DNA of 24,025 nt, taken from Chara braunii. Taxonomy: Eukaryota; Streptophyta; Charophyceae; Charales; Characeae. Positions 9,131 to 18,498 of this stretch are shown piece by piece. The notes beneath the pieces are model-generated. The model saw only the letters and a program-made list of their open reading frames with translations, was not told where the DNA came from and searched no databases. Location of the stretch: positions 3,393,480-3,417,504 of the forward strand of contig BFEA01000043.1 in assembly GCA_003427395.1 (NCBI GenBank), given 5' to 3'. The position numbers were made by a program, and so were the translations under genes. The stretch's first letter is position 1; each line of letters starts with the position of its first letter.

Positions 9131-9440
9131 GGCAGCGCTTCCCGTAGGGAAAGTGCCTTCTCAAAATTTATATCAGCCTGAATATGAAACCAGAAATAGT
9201 CTTTGACTCTCCAAAGTCCAATTTTGTCTAACTCCCTGAATTAGCAAAAATTTGGGCAGCACTCCTTTTAGAAAAGTAGACTTCCCAGATATTTACTAAG
9301 CCGTATATGATTCAGACAAATCGAACTTTTGAAAAGTCAGAATTTTGACAAACTCTTTGGATTTGCAGAAATTCCGGCAGCGCTTCCCGTAGAGAAAGTA
9401 ACTTACCAAAATTTATACAAAGCCAAGTATGACCGAAGAT
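9131..9440 (+). repeat. Three tandem ~122-bp units, each with two hairpins
   Basis: GGCAGC boxes begin units at 9131, 9255 and 9376 (spacing 124 and 121). Two of them read GGCAGCGCTTCCCGTAG. Each unit continues with AAATTTATA- or ATATTTACT-like and AGCC..TATGA blocks. The first hairpin changes between units but stays paired: CTTCCC/GGGAAAG in unit 1, CTTTT/AAAAG in unit 2, a weaker version in unit 3. A second hairpin per unit is CTTTG/CAAAG in unit 1 and ACTTTT/AAAAGT in unit 2. No coding frame. Confidence 0.75.
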
Positions 9441-9449
9441 CTCAGAAAA

Positions 9450-9700
9450 TGCGAGAATTGATCTAAGTAAAATAAGGTCGACCCAGAAATTGCAAAAATC
9501 GACCTAACTCCTATCGCTCTAGCACGTGACGAACCTCTAAAGCAACTACCTATCAATCTGAAACTCAGACCAAGTAGCAGCCTCACTCAGCCACATGCAA
9601 TGCCAAACCGTAAAGGTAAATACTCTCACCAGCCCCGAGTCAACTTAGCAAACAAATAGTTCGTAGTCTTTCAATGATTTAGCCCTTTATACCCAACTTA
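9450..9700. other. Spacer between the two hairpin arrays
   Basis: AT-rich, without a gene. Only a weak stem (GCCCT 9682-9686 with AGGGC 9704-9708) leads into the next array. Confidence 0.4.
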
Positions 9701-9713
9701 CATAGGGCGTAAA

Positions 9714-10596
9714 GTCAGGTTATCCAATCTTATAGAACCTGCCTGACCCAGCCATTGAATATACATGAACAGGTTGCACAACTACTTCTCTCTTCTTTTG
9801 GGCATATGACTAAGCCGTTCATCTTAGAAACAAGGCTTAGTCGCCCTGAACTTTTTAATATTCAGGTTATATATACCTTTCTGACTTAGTGTTCATACGC
9901 TGGGTGTAGGAATGAGCCATTCATCTTAGAAACAAAACTTGACTTAGTGTTCATACGCTGGGCGTAGGACTGGGCCATTCATCTTAGAAACAAAGCTCAG
10001 CCTGCCCAAGATTACCTTCAATTATAGTCTTAGTTATACTCTCTTCAATTTATGATAAGCTATAGCCAGGCTATCCAATCTTATGGAACCAGTGCCTGAC
10101 TAGCCTGTTCATAGATAGAATAGTATAAAGTATAGTCAAGTTATAACCTCTCGGGTTCCAGCAGGTGCGAGGCATTGGGCCAGACCATCCAATTTTATGG
10201 AACATATCTGGTCCTCTGCCAGGTTCGTTTCTCTCTGAACCATCTATGTGCGGCATGTGTCCAAAACCATCCAATCTTATGGAACATGCTATGTCCTTAG
10301 CAAGAGTTACTCCCTCAGAGCGAACCAGGAAGAGGCTGAGCCGTCCAATCTTATGGACTTGCTCAAACCTCCTCGATCAGAAACTAATAAAACAGAGTAA
10401 ACCCCAACTAAACATGGCAACCAAACCCTCCAATCTTATGGTACAGGCTCGGCTCCCCAAAGTCAACCACAGTCAAACCCTCACAAGTCAGAGCAATCAG
10501 ACCATCCAATCTTACTGAACTTGTCTGATTCTCAATGCAGTCCGAAAAATTAAACACAGCGGTCAAGCCATCCAATCTTCTGGAACATGCCTGACC
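9714..10596 (+). repeat. Chain of hairpins sharing a conserved loop box
   Basis: Eleven copies of a box with consensus CCATCCAATCTTATGGAAC (three carry the variant CCATTCATCTTAGAAAC) are spaced 59 to 115 bp apart. Nine are flanked by complementary arms whose sequence differs in each unit: 9714-9719/9742-9747; 9808-9816/9834-9842 (9 bp, with outer GGGC/GCCC); 9970-9975/9995-10000 (outer GGGC/GCCC and AGG/CCT); 10064-10071/10094-10101 (one mismatch); 10177-10184/10207-10214 (outer GGCA/TGCC); 10253-10258/10284-10289; 10337-10341/10361-10365 (outer GAGG/CCTC, inner GTCC/GGAC); 10495-10502/10523-10530 (8 bp perfect); 10561-10568/10589-10596. The boxes near 9917 and 10426 lack good arms. No open frame of note crosses the array. 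Confidence 0.85.
9882..9997 (+). repeat. 58-bp tandem duplication inside the hairpin chain
   Basis: Positions 9882-9939 and 9940-9997 are near-identical (same TGACTTAGTGTTCATACGCT start, a few substitutions). Each contains one box of the CCATTCATCTTAG type. The second copy has a good hairpin and the first does not. Confidence 0.85.
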
Positions 10597-10599
10597 CCA

Positions 10600-11257
10600 C
10601 AGGACCCTTTCAATCTCAAGCAAGACTGCATTTCTCTCACCCTTCCCCCAGACGCAACCCCTTTTGTTCACAGTCTGCGTTCATGCACTCAACAAAATTG
10701 AAACTGAGATTGCACACGCATTCCTTTACCTAGTCTGACTTGTGTCCTGACAACCAAACTGAAGTCAACGTAGGGATGCAGGCAGTATATTCGGTCAAAC
10801 CTAACAAGATGTACAGGTAGGGTTATACCAGGGTATATAGAGGGAAAACAAAGGTTACCTGTCAATTCCCTGCCTCTAGGACTCCTCCCGAGTTCTCGCA
10901 GAGCTCCCGCAATCGGTGGGGCGAACTTCCCACAGAGGCCTTGGCGCGGAGTGCGGGTTGCAATCCCGCCTGCCGCCTTCCTCTCAGAACCAAATAGACT
11001 AGATATTGAGGAAGAAGGGCAGAAAAAGAAAGTTTTAGACTCTCAGATCCAAGGAGGATGCTCTCAGACTTGCAGGAGAGGACCTCGAAACCTTGACTCG
11101 CCAGAGGGCCCCGCAATGGCGGCCAATGTACCAGCCTAGTCCGACTTCTAAGCCAAACAGTCGTGACCACACCCCTGGCGACCCTCCAAATTGCAGCAAT
11201 AACCCCCTTCGCCACCACCCCATCAAGCTGCAACAACACCTCCCCTTTTGGTCGTAG
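10600..11257. other. Non-coding, no gene recognised
   Basis: No credible gene. Around 10960-10975 the sequence CGGGTTGCAATCCCG looks like a tRNA T-arm, but no A box, anticodon arm or acceptor pairing could be placed around it. Antisense open frames here lack domains. Confidence 0.4.
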
Positions 11258-11626
11258 CCCAACCACCTTCCCCAAGTTCAGTCAACTCTCCTAAGTCCAA
11301 TTGTCCCTCTATACCCAATAGCCACTCATCAACAGTCTGTAGTAAAACAACAAACGTCTGCAGCAGTATACAACGGTATGCAGCCGCCACTAGCGGCGGC
11401 CGCTTGCGCAGTTTATATGCAGTACGCAGCTGCGGTCTGTACACAATCAACTGCAACCCACAACAGTAATCTATGCACCGTTAGTCCGCAACAGCAGTCC
11501 CTGCGCATGGGCAGCACACAACAGCGGCCACTCCGATCAGCAACGATCCTACAACCTTCGACACTTCGACCCGGATGGGCCGTACTCAGCCAGCGGACAA
11601 ACCTCCAGCTTGCAGCCTGCCTATAG
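11258..11626 (+). pseudogene. Gln/Ala-rich open frame, possible remnant of a gag-like protein
   Basis: The frame is open from just after a TAG at 11255 to a TAG at 11624-11626. It is rich in Gln, Ala, Ser and Thr. From about 11529 the neighbouring frame reads a more protein-like stretch (SDQQRSYNLRHFDPDGPYS), which suggests a frameshift. Position after a long structured leader on the same strand would suit a gag N-terminus, but there is no zinc knuckle or capsid motif. Treat as unassigned; it could be non-coding. Confidence 0.2.
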
Positions 11627-11643
11627 TTCTATTGGCTCAGACG

Positions 11644-11703
11644 GTAAGTTTCCGCTTCCGAATTCATTCCCTTGCTGCTTGCTCTTACTATTACGTTCAA
11701 CAG
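11644..11703 (+). other. Candidate 60-bp intron
   Basis: GTAAGT at 11644-11649 is a consensus donor. It is followed by pyrimidine-rich sequence and TTCAACAG ending at 11703. Length 60 is divisible by three, so the frame is open with or without splicing. Function is only suggested by the signals. Confidence 0.2.
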
Positions 11704-11749
11704 GATAGCAGCAACTTTCGGGGAGGCACAGTGCTCGCTACTCGATCTA

Positions 11750-12968
11750 ACCCCTCACCCGATTTCGACCCTTTTCCCACTCGATTCCGTTAAGGATCGA
11801 GTGATGACTCCATTCTTCTGCCTTGTTCCTCCCACTAACACCTCATTCCTTCGTCTGTCTCTCAACCCGACTCCACAATCGCATCTGCAGGCCTAAAGGA
11901 CCTCGATAATCATCCTTCACTCGTTCAATTTCGTGAAGGATGAAAATAACCCTTTACTTATGACTGCGCCCGGCTCTGCTTCGCTCGCCTCACTTCCCGG
12001 TCTTCCTCAGCATAGCGCCCGCCCAGCTCTCGGTTCGCGGGCTGCGCTCGGCCAGCCTCTCCACCGTCCCCGATCCTTCCCACACCGAGTGTGCCCGCCC
12101 CCCCCCCTTTTTGTCCCCAGTTCACTCGCTATCCCGCTGCCTTAGCGCTCGGCTTTACCGCGCTGTCGCTCCGCTGCCAATGCTATACCTGCACTGCGCC
12201 CGCTGCCCCTGTCGCCCGTCACCCCACAGTGCTCCACCCGCCTTCCTCCTCATGCCTAGCCACCCGCCACCTCTCCGTTTCTTCCCTTTTCTCTCTTCAC
12301 CCCCGCCATGCACTCGCGCAACAACTCTTTCCATGGCTTTTGTCCTCGAATGAATCCGGTGCGGGAACGCGCCCAGATTCATTCCCCTTTCCCATTCTCT
12401 GACTTCCCCTATGCCGCCGCCGCCGTGCTATTGTTCCGCCACGATCTCCCTTCGAGGTCCTGGCACCTCACTCCGACTGCGCCCCGCCCGTTCCTCCACT
12501 AACTCCGAATGTACTCTGACGAGAAACCCCGCCCTGGTTCGTCCCCTTTACTTACCTCGCCCTTTGCCAACTCCCAACACCCCGCGCCCGGCAGTCGACG
12601 ACCACCACAGCGCTACACTGCGCACCACACTGACGGGTGTCCGACCCGTCCCCCTTCCTGTAGCTCCACACTCACCTGGTCACGACCCCCGTCCACGTTC
12701 ATCCGCTAACTTTCATCGTTCAGCCGACTCCGCCTTTCCGCCATCTGTCACTTTGCCCTTCGTGTTCCCGTCATTAGGCGGACTGCGTTGATGTCACCCC
12801 GATCTCCTGACACCGTGTGGTCCGACAGCGCCCGATTTTTCCGACAAAAAGTGCCCGACGGTCGGACCATCCCTGCTTTATACTCCCCACCCGTCCATCG
12901 GGGCGCTACTACTCTCTTCCGCAACACTCGACTCCTGGCCGCTGTCCCGACGACCCGACTGCTAACCG
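11750..12968. other. Pyrimidine-rich region, no gene recognised
   Basis: C and T dominate the plus strand. Several Pro/Ser-rich open frames exist in different frames and overlap one another, as expected from composition alone. A 9-bp inverted repeat (TGGTCCGAC 12818-12826 with GTCGGACCA 12861-12869) is the only distinct structure. The stretch abuts the broken integrase of the gypsy element. Confidence 0.5.
11911..11942. other. Perfect 10-bp hairpin
   Basis: CATCCTTCAC 11911-11920 pairs with GTGAAGGATG 11933-11942 across a 12-base loop. Confidence 0.8.
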
Positions 12969-13577
12969 TCAGCCCCCGCCGCAGGGTCTCCGAATTCTCC
13001 TTCCCTGCGACAGGGCTGCATAAGATTTGAGGGCACGAAAGTGACCACGAGCGTCATGACACTCTGACATCAGAAGTGTCCTTAGCTTGCGGTCCTGGGG
13101 AATGCACAGACGCTCCTCGCCTCTGCTGCACGTGTACAGTAGGCCTGAGACCAGAGAGTATCCTGGTTCAGAGGCAGGATCGTCATGGAGATTCCTCACA
13201 ATAGGCCCAAAAATCTCATCCTGGGGTAGCAACTGGGCAATGGTCTGACGTGTCCTCTCTCCAAACGAGTGAGTGAAGGAGATCAGAAAGAGAGCGTCAG
13301 GCCTACGAGAAAGGGCATCTGCGACTCTATTGTAGCAGTCCTTCTTGTGTCTCAGTTCAAAGTCAAACATGTCAATGAACTGGATATAGCGAGCAAGCTT
13401 GTCATTCAGCTCTCCCTGGGACTTCATCCACTGAAGGGTGGAGTGATCTGAAAAGATCTTGAAGTGCCTGCCCAGGAGAAAGTGCTTCCAATGCTTGAGC
13501 GCTGACACAAGAGCATAAAGCTCCTTCTCATAGGTAGAGTCCTGCAACTTCTTGGTTTTGATCTTCTTGCTCATATA
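12969..13577 (-). pseudogene. Gypsy pol, part 3: RNase H and broken integrase N-terminus
   Basis: In frame with the RT segment, separated from it by one TAG (13580-13578). RNase H signatures continue: STYEKELYALVSALKHWKHF, FSDHSTLQWM and the terminal VADALSRR, matching the catalytic Glu and Asp positions of gypsy RNase H, which removes the RNA strand of the hybrid. Then comes the start of the integrase HHCC domain: HDARGHF supplies both His residues and LKSYAALSQ follows. After that the frame becomes Arg/Gly-rich and stops, so both Cys residues and the DDE core are gone. The break lies close to 13010. Confidence 0.85.
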
Positions 13578-14489
13578 CTAAGTGGGCTGCAGACCATTCC
13601 CATCATCCTGCTGAAGTACCACCCCTACACCATACTGGCTAGCATCATTAGTCAGTACAAAAGACAAAGTAGGGTCAGGTGGCTTCAGGACAGGAGCACG
13701 AATCAAGGCCTCCTTGAGACGTGTAAAGGCCTCCTGACATTCTGACGTCCAAAGACAGGAAGTGTCTTTCTTTGTAAGATCAGTCAGGGGAGCTGCAATC
13801 GCTGAGAAGTTCTTGATGAACTTCCTGTAGTAGGATGCAAGCCCCAAGAAAGACCGGATACCACGAATGTTAGCAGGTCGCGGCCAGTCCTGAACTGCAG
13901 CAACTTTCGTTGCCTCAGGAGCCAACCCCTCGCCAGAAATCACGTATCCCAGATAGATTACAGAGGGAACTCCAAAAGAGGACTTCTCCCTGTTAATCTT
14001 ATACTGGTTAGCACTCAAGGTCTGGAGGACCAGAATCAGATGTTGCGCATGCTCCTGAACAGAACGACTGAATACCAAGATGTCATCGAGGTAGACAACT
14101 ACGAACTTGTCCAGGTAAGGCCTCAGAATGCGGTGCATCTCTGTTTGGAAGGTGCCTGGCGCATTGCAAAGACCGAATGGCATGACCAGGTACTCGTAAG
14201 TCCCATACCTGGTTTTGAAGGCTGTCTTGTGGACATCGCCTTCAACCATCTCAATCTGGTGGTAGCCAGATTTGAGGTCGATCTTGCTGAAAATAGTACA
14301 GCCCTGCACCATATCCAACAGGTTATCAATACGAGGAAGAGACTCTGTAGACTTCCTCGTGATCTTGTTGAGACCACGATAGTCCACGCACATCCTAAAC
14401 TCACCATTCCCCTTTGGAACAAAGAGGACTGGTGCCCCAAACTCAGATGTGCTGGACCTGATCCAGCCCTTGCTGGTCAAGGTCTCTAA
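13578..14489 (-). pseudogene. Gypsy pol, part 2: reverse transcriptase
   Basis: About 300 codons between two in-frame TAGs. Typical gypsy RT blocks appear in order: STSEFGAPVLFVPKGNGEFR, MCVDYRGLNKIT, FSKIDLKSGYHQIEM (first catalytic Asp), TAFKTRYGTYEYLVMPFGL, and VVVYLDDILVFS with the paired catalytic Asp residues of the YLDD box. The thumb and connection follow (FLGLASYYRKFI), then the start of RNase H (LTNDAS, where most relatives have TDAS). It copies the element RNA into DNA inside virus-like particles. Every catalytic residue I can check is kept; only the stops at either end are damaging. Confidence 0.93.
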
Positions 14490-15416
14490 CTATTTCTTGA
14501 GCTCTTCAAGTTCAGCAGAAGACAGCTTGTAGACCCGGCCCTTGGGAGGGACCGAGCCAGGCAAGATCTCAATCTTATGTTTGGTTTGCCTATGGACAAG
14601 TCCAGTAGGCTCCTCCATAAGATCTGAGAAGCGGTCTACTACCTGCTGAATCTGAGAGGGACAGGGAGCAGTCTCCACGTCAGTCTGTTTGACATAAGCC
14701 ACAAACAGACGAGCGTGGTCAGTCTGGCGTGAGAATCGCAAAAACTTACGAGCACTCATGCAATAACAGCTGCTGGCCGGATGGTACTCATCAACGAGCA
14801 TGCAAGGGCGATAGACCCCATGCCTATCAGGCAGCTCAACCCTAGGAATCCGCCAGTCAATCCTAGGATTGGTGACACCAAGCCACTGCATAGAGAAGAC
14901 AAGGTCAAAGGGAACATCAGGAAACACATAGAAGTTCAGGCGGTGCCCGACTTCTCCCTGCTTGTCAAAGGACACAGGTAGGCCCTTGACAGCAGTGGCA
15001 ATCCTCATTGTGGAAGAGTCCCCAATGCGGACCTCCAATGGCTGTCGCAGCTTCACCAACCTCTGATCCAAGTGCAGTTTGCTGACTGCCTTGGGAGAGA
15101 CGAAGTTGCGAGTAGCCCCACAGTCCAAGAGCCCTTTGATCTTGGCTCCCAGGATGTAGGGTCGAAGCAGGATGAGTTCAGACTTGTGCTTCTTCTTCTC
15201 CTGCAAGGACAGGAAAAAATCAGCAATAGTCTGAGCATCGTCCTCCTCCCACGTCTCATCCAGTTCAGAGTCTTCAAAAGTGAAAGACCCTGCCAATTCA
15301 ACTCTTGAAATAAAAGTACCAGCGAAAGAATGTGAAGCTTCGTCTCCATCAGAGAGGGAATCAGCACTGGTGGAAGGAGCTGCTGCTTCCACCTCTCTCT
15401 GCTCTAGTTTTTTGAA
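14490..15416 (-). pseudogene. Gypsy pol, part 1: protease and RT N-terminal lead-in
   Basis: The pol frame opens after a TAG at 15419-15417 and overlaps the end of gag, one frame back (-1). The N-terminus is acidic and Ser-rich. The retropepsin active-site stretch is GLLDCGATRNFVS, with catalytic Asp at about 15125; the usual DSG or DTG is DCG here, a variant known from plant gypsy elements. FSMQWLG and a flap-like region follow, then the RT lead-in ending ELEELKK. The TAG at 14492-14490 replaces what is most likely Gln (CAG) before LETLTSKGWIR. The protease would cut the Gag-Pol polyprotein. Confidence 0.85.
15362..15413 (-). promoter_or_regulatory. Putative -1 ribosomal frameshift site with pseudoknot
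   Basis: On the minus strand the last gag codons are TCA AAA AAC TAG, so a slippery heptamer A-AAA-AAC (15413-15407) directly precedes the gag stop in the correct frame. Pol is in the -1 frame. Thirteen bases after the heptamer a perfect 8-bp stem GGTGGAAG (15393-15386) pairs with CTTCCACC (15376-15369). Its loop begins CAGCA (15385-15381), which is complementary to TGCTG (15366-15362), giving a possible H-type pseudoknot. The spacer is longer than the usual 5-9 nt. Confidence 0.7.
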
Positions 15417-16984
15417 CTAGAGCCGCCTTCAGACCTACGAGGCATACTGGGACAATCCCTGAGATAGTGGTCCCCCTCGCATCTCAAGCAGCCCCCCTTT
15501 TCCTTCCTCTTCCTCGAAACTCCCTCCTGGATCTCGAGTGCATGCCAGGGGAAGATGGAAGGATCAAGTGGGTCAGCTGGCCAGCGGACGTCTCGTGGTA
15601 GAAGTACTCTCTGGGCCCCAGGGGAAGAGGCACGTCCCTTCCCTTTCCCCTGGCGACTGGTTGGTGCTTTTTGGGTTGGGGCCTTTCCCTTTGCCAAGCC
15701 CATCAAAGCATCAGTCACGGCAAGAACAGGATCTGCAGCTGATGATGATGCAGTCCCAGGTGGAGGGCTCCCACCCTGGGACGCTGCGTCACTATCAGAA
15801 CCAGACGCTGCAGCAGCAAACAGGGCGCCCTTCCTCCTCCTTCGCCCCTTGGAGGGGGGCCCCTTCATTCCTTCAGAAGGTGCTTCCTGGACATGGAGCT
15901 TGGACTCCAAGTCCAGGGCTGCTCTGCCAAAGGACCGCCAATTCTTGTGGCCCTAAGAAAAAAGAGCAAGCTGAAATTGCTCAGGCGTTGCCCTTAGGAA
16001 ATGAATGAGCAGATCCTGCTCACTCATCTCCAACCCTAGAGTCGATGTCAGACTCTCGAAGGTGGAATACAGTTTGGACAAGGAGCCATCAAACATTTTC
16101 TGGCCCAGGTGCATAATTTTATTTGCAGCCTTTCTTGCCTGCTCCTTGTCTGCAAACCGATCCTGCAGGGCCTGCATAAATCCAGCCCCCCCCAACCTCT
16201 GCGCCCAATCAGCCATCTCCATCCCCTGCTTGCTGGAGGTGGAGGTGCACCATTTTAATGCAGTCTTTTCCAGTCGTGCCAGGATGGCTGACACCTTCAC
16301 ATCCTCGTCGCATTTGAACCCACTCAGGTAGGTTCGTTGCGCAGTCACCGAATCTGCCACATCCACCTTAGGATCTTCTCCTGAGAACATTGGTGGAGGG
16401 GTCAGCTTGGGCCGCTGCGACTCAAATGAGGCTGAGGACTGAGAGGGTGCTGGTGACTTGGGTATGAGAGGTGGGGATGTAGGTCTGGAGTGTGGGGGTT
16501 TTGGGACAGGTGCTACAGAAGGGCCAGAAGAGAGGGGAATAGTCTGAACATGAGTAATCTGCAGCTGTTTAGCAATGTTGTTCAGTTGAGCAGAGATGTC
16601 ATCCAGCTTCTTTGACAAAGCTGAATGACTGGTCTCCAGACCTGAGATTCGGTCATCCCAATTAGTAAAGTAGGACCGGTGAATCTCATCCTGCAGAAGG
16701 ATAAATTCTGTCATGTTCTTACTTGCCTGACTAATCCTCTGCATATCTCCAATCAATACTTTTCTTCTTGCCTCTTTTTGGGCATTCTCTTCCTTTCTCT
16801 TGAGCTCTGCCTCTAGGTTCTCAACAGCCTGGGTCTGCAAGCGGAGTTTCTCCTCTTAGGCCCGCAGTTCAGCCTCTAAAGGGTCAGGCGGTACAGGTGT
16901 CACAAGCTGCACTTTCATCTCGAGTTTCACCTGGGGTGTTTCCCCAGAACTCTCAACTCCCTGAGCCTTCCCTGATTCCGCCAT
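15404..16984 (-). pseudogene. Gypsy gag, 526 codons, two in-frame stops
   Basis: The start is the ATG at 16984-16982 (MAESGKAQGV). The frame holds TAA at 16858-16856 and TAG at 15955-15953 and ends at TAG 15406-15404. Both internal stops sit where Gln is plausible (LRA-stop-EEK and LALFS-stop-GHKNW). Residues about 40-70 and 100-140 look like coiled coil. The central part (FKCDEDVKVSAILARLEKTALKW onward in pieces, to LIHFLRATPEQF) matches the retrotransposon Gag capsid-like domain. The C-terminus is Ser/Ala/Lys-rich with a knuckle CLRCEGDHYLRDC, spaced C-x2-C-x3-H-x4-C, one residue shorter than the usual CCHC. Gag forms the particle and packages element RNA. Confidence 0.88.
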
Positions 16985-18486
16985 ATTGCTCCCCACAATA
17001 CAGACAAATAAACAAACAACAAATAACAATCAAAGGTCAGACAGGAGGTAACAGGAATTGGATGTTCTCAGCAGTACTAATCCAATTGTTGTCACCTGCC
17101 TGGAGAGAGAAGATTGGTTAGTCTGAGCACGTGAGTGCTCAGTCTCAGCAGACCGCTTGAGGGTCAGGGTCAGTTCAGAGTCCACTCAGGCAAGAACCAA
17201 TTTCACGATTTTTCCATCCCTGCCCTGACACAACAATTTCACGCAATAATTGCAAATCCTAGATCAACAACTGACAGGATGCAGTCTTGGACTAATTAGT
17301 GTTGATTAGTAATCAGACAGAGTGACTAATTAGGGTTAGATAGGTATCTACTGATGACCAAGATGNAGCGATTTACAGNANAAGCTATTTTTAGACNTAC
17401 CCTGTTGACATNAACACTGTANGACCCTGGATGCCATACTGGGGGTATGGCGAATTACAGCAAACACTGTAACTGACTCAAAACATCAAATCTGACTGTG
17501 TGATTTCAGACACTGCTAGAATATTGAATTGCGATTTACCAGGGACTGACAAAATTGAATTCTTACGGACAGAATCAAAGTTATGACAGACCCTAGTCTA
17601 CCATAGCTTTGGCTATGTCGGCACATAATTCAAATTTGCATTATCACTGACAATTGAACCCTGAAACCATCAATTCACTTCACAGTGTACATCGCAATAC
17701 TGTAAAGCAGTCCCAGATGAAATTTGAGTCAGAAAGGAGGTCAAACAGGGTTAGTAAAGGTGAAGGAAGATAGGTAGGAGAAGTTGGATATGGCTGTCCC
17801 ACAGTCTGAATTTCGATTTTCAACTGTCATCTGACAGACAGACCAAATTTGACTATTCTAAAAATAGCCCCAGCATCGCCACACAGGATGGAGTAAGGAA
17901 CACACTCACTTCAGGATCAACTTTGAAGAAGATGCATGAAATCTTGGCTATGGCTGAATAGGTTACCCTGTCTCGCCAGTTTCACCTCCTGATAGTATAC
18001 AGTGTTCCCACGTACAGAATTCTTCCAAACTTGGTGATCCAGTAAAATTCCCTGAGCGCTTCGCCCCCAACTGACAGATGCAACGAGTTTAGACTCCCAG
18101 GTGCTGATAACTGCTCCAAACAATACAGCGCCACATCACCCTGTACAGCGCTGATTGGAAATTGGAGATTCTGGCCCAATTCCAAAATCGCAACCTCCTG
18201 GGATCACTTCCCTGACAATCGCCAACCTCCAGGTGAATCGCGAGGCTATTATTAGCCTCCCAGAGCCTTCTGGGCCTCTGGATTATCAATCGCCACTCAC
18301 TCCTGCATAACCCTAGCCAGGAGTGTGTCACCCTCTGCCTGTTGCTTCTCGCCACACACTCACAACCACCATCCTACTGACAACAACCCTGAAGATGATG
18401 AATCGTCATGAAGCTCAACTCCAGTATCTCTCCAGGTGATGATGGGTGCTCCAACTTATCAATCGCTCCAGAGTCTGGATCCAATA
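16985..18486 (-). other. Gypsy transcript leader, hairpin-rich, with undetermined bases
   Basis: Between the gag start and the primer-binding site. There is no credible gene. Several perfect hairpins occur: CCATAC 17434-17439/GTATGG 17445-17450 and CATAGC 17602-17607/GCTATG 17612-17617. Five or six N bases between 17366 and 17422 mark poor sequence. The distal part (18127-18470) is described separately. Confidence 0.6.
18127..18470 (-). repeat. AATCGC-box / hairpin alternation in the gypsy leader
   Basis: AATCGC boxes on the plus strand at 18186, 18217, 18236, 18288 and 18461, with near matches at about 18348 and 18401, alternate with strong stems: 18155-18165/18176-18185 (one bulge), GAGGCTA 18242-18248/TAGCCTC 18253-18259, CCAGAG 18260-18265/CTCTGG 18276-18281, CACTCCTG 18298-18305/CAGGAGTG 18318-18325. 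An AGCGCCAC box like those of the LTR lies at 18127. Confidence 0.65.
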
Positions 18487-18498
18487 GCTCCGATACCA
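18487..18498 (-). other. Primer-binding site (initiator tRNA-Met type)
   Basis: The minus strand reads TGGTATCGGAGC, one mismatch from the TGGTATCAGAGC primer site used by many plant LTR elements. It lies two bases after the inferred LTR end AATCATAACA, as expected. Confidence 0.8.

Noticed and set aside
10955-10980. tRNA T-arm-like sequence CGGGTTGCAATCCCG, possible tRNA or tRNA-derived SINE
   Set aside because: No A box, anticodon arm or acceptor stem could be placed around it.
12091-12791. Overlapping Pro/Ser-rich open frames on the plus strand
   Set aside because: Frames are open in parallel because the DNA is C/T-rich; no domain and no conserved start.
13578-16858. UAR-to-Gln genetic code as the reason for the in-frame stops
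   Set aside because: Only four UAR among more than 1300 codons with CAR used freely, and the gag stop at the frameshift site is itself TAG. Decay by C-to-T change is simpler. Kept only as a checkable alternative.
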